From Diospyros lotus (taxonomy: Eukaryota; Streptophyta; Magnoliopsida; Ericales; Ebenaceae), in assembly GCF_014633365.1 (NCBI RefSeq), contig NC_068350.1:29813119-29877118 (forward strand): a stretch of 64,000 nucleotides of DNA, in the 5' to 3' direction. Of this stretch, positions 60,801 through 64,000 are shown piece by piece. A model generated the notes under the pieces. That model searched no databases and was not told the DNA's origin. It was given only the letters and a program-made list of their open reading frames with translations. Each line of letters opens with the position of its first letter. The first letter of the stretch is position 1. A program made the translations under genes and the position numbers.

Positions 60801-63800
60801 GGGTAAAAGATAGAACATAAAGTGAGTTACCAGTGAGATATGAAAGAGTTGGGTTTAAGATACTTATGCACTGGTTTTGAATGCTCAGGGACAGGCTGGA
60901 AAATAGAACCTCTTGCATTAGAAGAGGGATGCACTCTTGCCCAAAATGAACGGCATGGAACCATGTAAATTTGGGGAGAAATGAAACTTGGACTTAAATG
61001 GAAGATCCCTTAGGTTAAAGGGGTGGAGTGCTGTGAAGTGTCTATTTGAGAACTAAGGAAGGTGATGGAAATGGGGAAAAGTCTGTGAAAAAGGCTAGAC
61101 AAATGGCCATTGGTTAAAGCAGCACATGAAGGCTTAATTTGGGTTGAATAGGTATCTCTAATAGCCATGATCCATGTGAAAATTAAGGGAAAATTGATCT
61201 TATAGAGTAGCCCAAGGGATTAGAGGCTAGAGGGAAAGGTAAGCAAGGTTGATTGCTTAAAAGGTCTCTCTATGAACATGAGGAAGCTGTGAGTATTCCA
61301 ATGGTATGCCTAGTGAAATGTAAGGAAACTTCTCTAGAAATTTGTCCATGAGGACTCTCAAGGTGTAGCTGAGACCTTAGGTCAGTGTTTGAGAGTGTAG
61401 GATAAAGGAGAAGCTGGAAATTCTAAGGCATAGAGGTTGGAATAGGAATTGGACAGCTTATGGCAGATTAGGATTACCCAAACTTAAGCATACCCTGTTA
61501 AGTTGATAGATAGAAGAGGCACAAAAGAGATGAGCAGTCCTTTTGAGTTTTTTGAAGCAAACATAAGAAGGGAAGACAATGGTAAAGCCTAAAGGCTGGT
61601 TTTGGGAGCTAGGAGTAAGTCTAGTAGTGTTAAGACCAATCCGGGTAAGGTGCACTGTTATTGTGATGTTGTGTAAAAAGGTAGGACCCTTTGGGATGAA
61701 GAAATAACATTAAGTATGGATTTGGTTTACGGTGAAGTGTACTTAGACAGAAAGTTATAGGTTGCTGATTGTATAGCTGGAACCCTAAAAGAATGTCCAA
61801 GTAGAGAAAGTTGAAAAAGCCAATGGGCAGTCCACTTGACTTAGATTCAGTCCCACCATGGAAAGGACCAATCATATTGATGTTAGGAATTTATTCATTA
61901 GGGAAATCCTTGAGAAGGAGGAATCAATCCTAATAAAAGTTGCAGGTATAGAATGCAGCTGAAATGTTATCCAAGGGTGTCAAAATTTATAGCATCATTT
62001 GAAAATTCTTAATGTTTGTTTCATTTTAATGATCAGGTATATCATGATGGAACCAAAAGGAAGAGCAGGCCAAGACTTTGATGGACAAAGAATGAAATGG
62101 ATCATACTCAAGACAATGGTGGAGAATTGTTAGAGTTTGTCTAGAGTATTGATGCAGTGACAGTAGTGTTTTTTATATAGGTTATTATGCGGTTTAGAGA
62201 GTAGAGATAGGCGGTGGACTCACTTGTAAATAACTGTCAAGTTGGGGGTAAAACTGGTAATATCTAGTCTTGTAATAGCATAGGAATTGTCACCCTAATA
62301 TTCTATAAATAGGGAAGGAGGGTTAGACAACAGAGGCACATAATTCAGTTGTTTCTCGAGAAAGCTTTGTGAGGAAAGACTGATTTAGAATAGCTTTTGT
62401 AATCTTGAGAGAAGGCTTGTAATCGGGAGGTGCAACTGATGTACTGTGATCATTCTTTCTGAATCAAAGAAGGCTGCCCTTAGAGGGTTCTTAAGGTTGG
62501 ATGTAGGATTGCTTATTGCAATCTGAACTAGGATAAAATCATGTGCCTATTGTGTGGTTTGGTTGTATCTCTTTCATTCTTTCTTTGTTGAATTCTGTTA
62601 TTTCATTTACAGTTCATAATTTTTGTTGTTGGTTGATTTCAGGTGAGGAGTGTTGAGAGAATTGGCAAACTAGAAGTATTGATTGAGTTTTTAAGAGCTC
62701 CTAATCCTAACATTATTGCTGTGGAGAAAAGAAGGGGGGGGGGGAAGTTATGCAAGAACGTATACATACAAAAAGTATATGCAAACATAGTGCTTGTTTG
62801 CATGTGTTGTGCCCCAACTTTTTCATGTTTTACTATCTCAAGGTGAACGAATGCATCATATCCTATGACATAAGATATGGCTAAACTAAGATCAGGGGGC
62901 TCAATCATCAATGCAAGTTGAGTTATTGATACACCATTGATTTCTGACCACTGTCTAGCCTCCAACTGGAACTGTCACACTATCAATTACCATTTGCTAT
63001 GTAAGTATTAAAGCTCATAGTATTGGAAGCAAAAGGTGAGAAACCAAACACTTATTTTGGTAAGAGGCCCAAAATTAGAAATATTAAATCCTTACAATAC
63101 TTAAAAATGAAAACGAAGCCACAACTATTATGCATAACCCATTTAATCACGTTATAAGTTTGCAAATATAAACCAGATAAGTTACAATGTTTTTTTTATT
63201 TCATTTACAGAAAAAAAAAAGTTACAATGCTTTAAAAATAGTGCTGAGATGTACAAAGTTATTTAATAGAGAATATGTGAAGGAAGATACATGTATGATA
63301 ATATTAAAGATACAGATCTGTATGTATATACAACCATGTTCCAAATTTCTATCTTTCAAAGCTTATTGAGTCAATCATCTCAGATACACATCCACAAAGC
63401 AAAGATCCCATGTGTGATCTCAATGCAGGTAACATAGCTCCATAGTAAATTTGTAAACTCAAAATTTATTTGCAAAATAATGTCATTTAAAGGATCTAGC
63501 AGAATCATATTTGTGTGCACAATTCCATTTTCACATAGATATAAGTCGGGTAAGGCATCTGATTCTGACACAACAGTTTTGCTCATCTACTTCAAGAATT
63601 AGCAAGCAAGAAAATTTAGGCAGTCAATGTCATAGTAGGCACCTGGTTGGGTTACTTGAAGGAGCCCAAAGAATGCAAATCACCACCAACAGTGAGAAAG
63701 CAAGCAAAGTCCAGAAAGCTGGAATTATCCAGGCAATTCGCCACAGCTCGCTTAATGGATCACTTGCATTGAAGTACAGCTGATGAACATGAGTCAGTAA

Positions 63801-64000
63801 ACAGAATTCATAGACACAACTATGTATAAGCACACCAATCAGTAAACAGAATTCATAGACACAACTATGTATAAGCACACCAAAACAGTTTTTGCCGCTC
63901 CCAAGGTTTATGAAGCTATTAGTGCACAACATATATTTCCTTAAAGAAAACAAGAAAAGGTACTACCTCATAGCCAATCCAGGCAATGGAAAGCAGAACA
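48879..64000 (-). CDS. TMEM87/lung seven transmembrane receptor-like protein, last three coding exons (5' part off window)
   Basis: Plant members of this GOLD-domain seven-span family sit in Golgi and endosomal membranes; the exact role is unsettled. Exons on the minus strand: from beyond 64000 to 63967 (ends SIAWIGYE), 63779-63643 (LYFNASDPLSELWRIAWIIP, then FWTLLAFSLLVVICILWAP, the last membrane span, then SSNPT) and 49014-48879. The last exon supplies the Arg codon completion, YAYAGETGDDFDEEA and the acidic end EELEEDKRE before TAA. All three borders are GT-AG and the phase across the last intron fits (AG|G = Arg). The family typically shows an APSQNPTRYAYS-like junction followed by an acidic tail ending near EEDKRE, which is what the joined exons give. 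The tail is rather short. The last intron is 14,628 bp (49015-63642) and contains two LTR retrotransposons and a hAT element. The coding parts look intact, so the gene is probably active; most of it lies right of the window. Confidence 0.85.
49195..49560 (-). mobile_element. RTE-type LINE 3' end fragment
   Basis: The plus-strand text GGATTTCCCACCAAGTTTTC, TTTGGTCCTCTCCCTC and CTTCTCACACGTCCAAATG is the reverse complement of the 3' end of plant RTE LINEs. The tail side is at 49205 with AACAACAATCACAAGCC. It sits in the long TMEM87-like intron. Confidence 0.6.
49715..49790 (+). mobile_element. RTE-type LINE tail, plus orientation
   Basis: GAATTCATGTAGCCGACCCC is followed by CACATAGTGGGATAAAGGC and a TTGTTGTTG-like tail, the standard RTE 3' end. 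Only the tail is preserved; the preceding 150 bases hold no readable RT. Confidence 0.6.
49791..50837 (-). other. Intron sequence between the LINE tail and the Gypsy element
   Basis: AT-rich and non-coding. Words such as CACACCTAGGTTTAGG and TATTTATAGAGCTCTAGTA around 50280-50410 look LTR-like but no pair was found. Confidence 0.3.
50843..51167 (-). repeat. 3' LTR of the minus-strand Gypsy element
   Basis: 325 bp. It shares AGACTTGGGCTAATT, GGAGGGAAAGA, TTAGTGTATTTTCTCCA and TTTATTTAATAG with the other LTR; by eye a little over 90% identical. Confidence 0.9.
51287..52125 (-). pseudogene. Gypsy integrase remnants
   Basis: 52125-51877 encodes IDGVPKSIVSDIYKVFTS and STAYHPEIDEQTERVNQCLE, the second half of the Ty3/gypsy integrase core; the HP-x-DGQTER-x-N motif carries the catalytic Glu, here with Glu-Gln-Thr-Glu in place. 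51532-51287 encodes YKLQLLEGVPTHPVFHVSLL, the chromodomain-proximal C-terminal region of these integrases. The frame between them is broken. The start of integrase is missing. Confidence 0.85.
52228..52537. mobile_element. LTR-like insert in the Gypsy element
   Basis: Starts TGTTGGTAGTAGAGG and ends AGGGTCTAACA, with a CT-rich second half as at 1-207. The flanks read GCAGT on the left and ACAGT straddling the right edge, a possible imperfect target duplication. It replaces the position where RT-RNase H would lie. Confidence 0.5.
52569..54440 (-). pseudogene. Gypsy gag-protease remnants
   Basis: 53024-52569 carries LIDNGSTHSFLNEATA, the aspartic protease active-site region of Ty3/gypsy elements; the usual D-S-G triad reads D-N-G here. 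Near 53260-53200 the remains of a CCHC zinc knuckle can be read (CYKC, then after a frameshift GHQCK). 54273-54070 resembles the start of gag (METRMEALE). Stops and frameshifts are spread throughout, so no functional product. Confidence 0.75.
54445..54772 (-). repeat. 5' LTR of the minus-strand Gypsy element
   Basis: 328 bp, pairs with 50843-51167. It contains an AGAGAGAGAGAGAG run where the partner is shorter. Confidence 0.9.
54829..55411 (+). repeat. 5' LTR of the gag-only element
   Basis: 583 bp ending CCTAATCCTAACA. It contains TTCTATAAATAGGGAAG, a good TATA box for the LTR promoter (about 55005). Confidence 0.85.
55966..59219 (-). mobile_element. hAT transposon, nearly complete, inserted in the Copia gag
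   Basis: A perfect 8-bp target duplication GTCATATG flanks it (55958-55965 and 59220-59227), the size hAT elements make. The left terminus is CAGTGTTCAAAAA and the right, in reverse, is TAGTGTTCGAAAA; both match the hAT inverted repeat. Both subterminal regions contain GCCTAGGCG-type GC-rich motifs. Inside is a minus-strand transposase with few defects. Length 3254 bp, close to full-length plant hAT elements. Confidence 0.95.
56208..58701 (-). pseudogene. hAT transposase gene with four in-frame stops
   Basis: Starts at 58701. A BED-type zinc finger follows (CKLCGKIMSGGVYRVKEHIG, then ACP) and an acidic linker. The catalytic DUF659-like region holds SIMTDAWTDRKMRSIMN and TDNAANNMGVAK, then FWTSCATHTINLMLE. 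The C-terminal hATC dimerisation motif SSGCERNWSTFKG lies at about 56700-56740, after an intron starting near 56896. The acidic tail is encoded at 56582-56208. From 58701 to 56896 there is one continuous frame broken only by stops at 57973, 57802, 57493 and 57424, with no frameshift. Recently inactivated; without those stops it would be a normal-length transposase. Confidence 0.9.
59505..62127 (+). other. Non-coding internal region of the gag-only element
   Basis: On the plus strand it is rich in AGG, GGA and TAG triplets and very poor in open frames. The few minus-strand frames (60616-60918, 61458-61875) match nothing I recognise. No RT motifs (YXDD), no integrase HHCC and no RNase H were seen. 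The end (AAGACAATGGTGGAGAA, 62111-62127) serves as polypurine tract. Confidence 0.6.
62128..62712 (+). repeat. 3' LTR of the gag-only element
   Basis: 585 bp, starts TGTTAGAGTTTGTC and ends CCTAATCCTAACA. Roughly 90% or more identical to 54829-55411 by eye. Confidence 0.88.
62718..63642 (-). other. TMEM87-like last intron, acceptor-distal remainder
   Basis: Non-coding sequence between the retrotransposon and exon 63779-63643. It contains a G homopolymer (62734-62743). No further exon recognised. Confidence 0.45.
63794..63883. repeat. 45-bp perfect tandem duplication in a TMEM87-like intron
   Basis: TCAGTAAACAGAATTCATAG and the following bases through GCACACCAA occur twice in a row (63794-63838 and 63839-63883) in the 187-bp intron 63780-63966. 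No difference between copies seen. Confidence 0.9.

Larger units (their letters stand above)
54829..62712 (+). mobile_element. Gag-only LTR retrotransposon (TR-GAG-like), Copia-type
   Basis: LTRs lie at 54829-55411 and 62128-62712, followed by a tRNA-Met type primer site (TTGGCATCCGAGCC at 55414-55427) after the first. TTATT on both sides (54824-54828 and 62713-62717) is a likely target duplication if the first five bases (TGTTA) of the 5' LTR are lost. Internally there is a Copia gag, split by a hAT transposon. From 59505 to 62127 come 2.6 kb with no readable protease, integrase, RT or RNase H on either strand. Without the hAT the element is about 4.6 kb. It sits antisense in the TMEM87-like intron. 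Confidence 0.85.

Noticed and set aside
62639..62965. 108-codon minus-strand open frame considered as another TMEM87-like exon
   Set aside because: It overlaps the 3' LTR of the gag-only element, has no family similarity, and the flanking exons 63643-63779 and 48879-49014 already join in phase.

Overview
The window is nuclear DNA of a flowering plant, probably a eudicot. It is AT-rich, its genes are split by GT-AG introns, and most of it is layered transposable elements. I see no bacterial, organellar, rRNA, tRNA or CRISPR features. All three host genes lie on the minus strand.

Genes. (1) 1950-3233: the 5' four coding exons of a phosphatidylglycerophosphate synthase (CDP-alcohol phosphatidyltransferase family). 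The remaining exons are not in the window. (2) 6913-21534: a complete vacuolar sorting receptor (VSR) gene. Its 12 coding exons join in frame to 626 codons: signal peptide, PA domain, luminal region, three EGF-like repeats, one membrane span and a YMPL-bearing tail. (3) 48879 to beyond 64000: the 3' end of a plant TMEM87/lung-seven-transmembrane-receptor-like gene. Its last exon is separated from the previous one by a 14.6 kb intron full of retrotransposons. VSR and TMEM87-type proteins both act in the Golgi/endosomal system, but nothing here shows that they are co-regulated.

Mobile DNA, left to right: an RTE-type LINE fragment and a TRIM-like element in PGPS intron 4; a fold-back element at 5.73-6.0 kb; a 5'-truncated Copia element in VSR intron 9; a minus-strand RTE LINE with a nested LTR-like insert, a Copia-type LTR and a 2.4 kb Gypsy-type LTR in VSR intron 1; a 647 bp snap-back LTR at 22.7 kb; a non-autonomous CACTA element at 24.5-26.3 kb; a decayed Transposase_28-type retroelement at 27-29.3 kb; an internally deleted Gypsy element at 34-42.2 kb carrying a 67-bp tandem array split by two nested LTRs; and, inside the TMEM87-like intron, a deleted Gypsy element (50.8-54.8 kb) and a gag-only LTR element (54.8-62.7 kb) whose gag gene is split by a hAT transposon with a perfect 8-bp target duplication.

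The most unusual signal is that two unrelated LTR-derived elements (1385-1678 and 22686-23332) each end at both sides in inverted copies of the same LTR terminus, yet both are flanked by perfect 5-bp target duplications. This suggests that rearranged snap-back retroelement DNA was integrated. Exon boundaries were worked out by hand from splice sites, reading phase and family knowledge; no alignment software was used.
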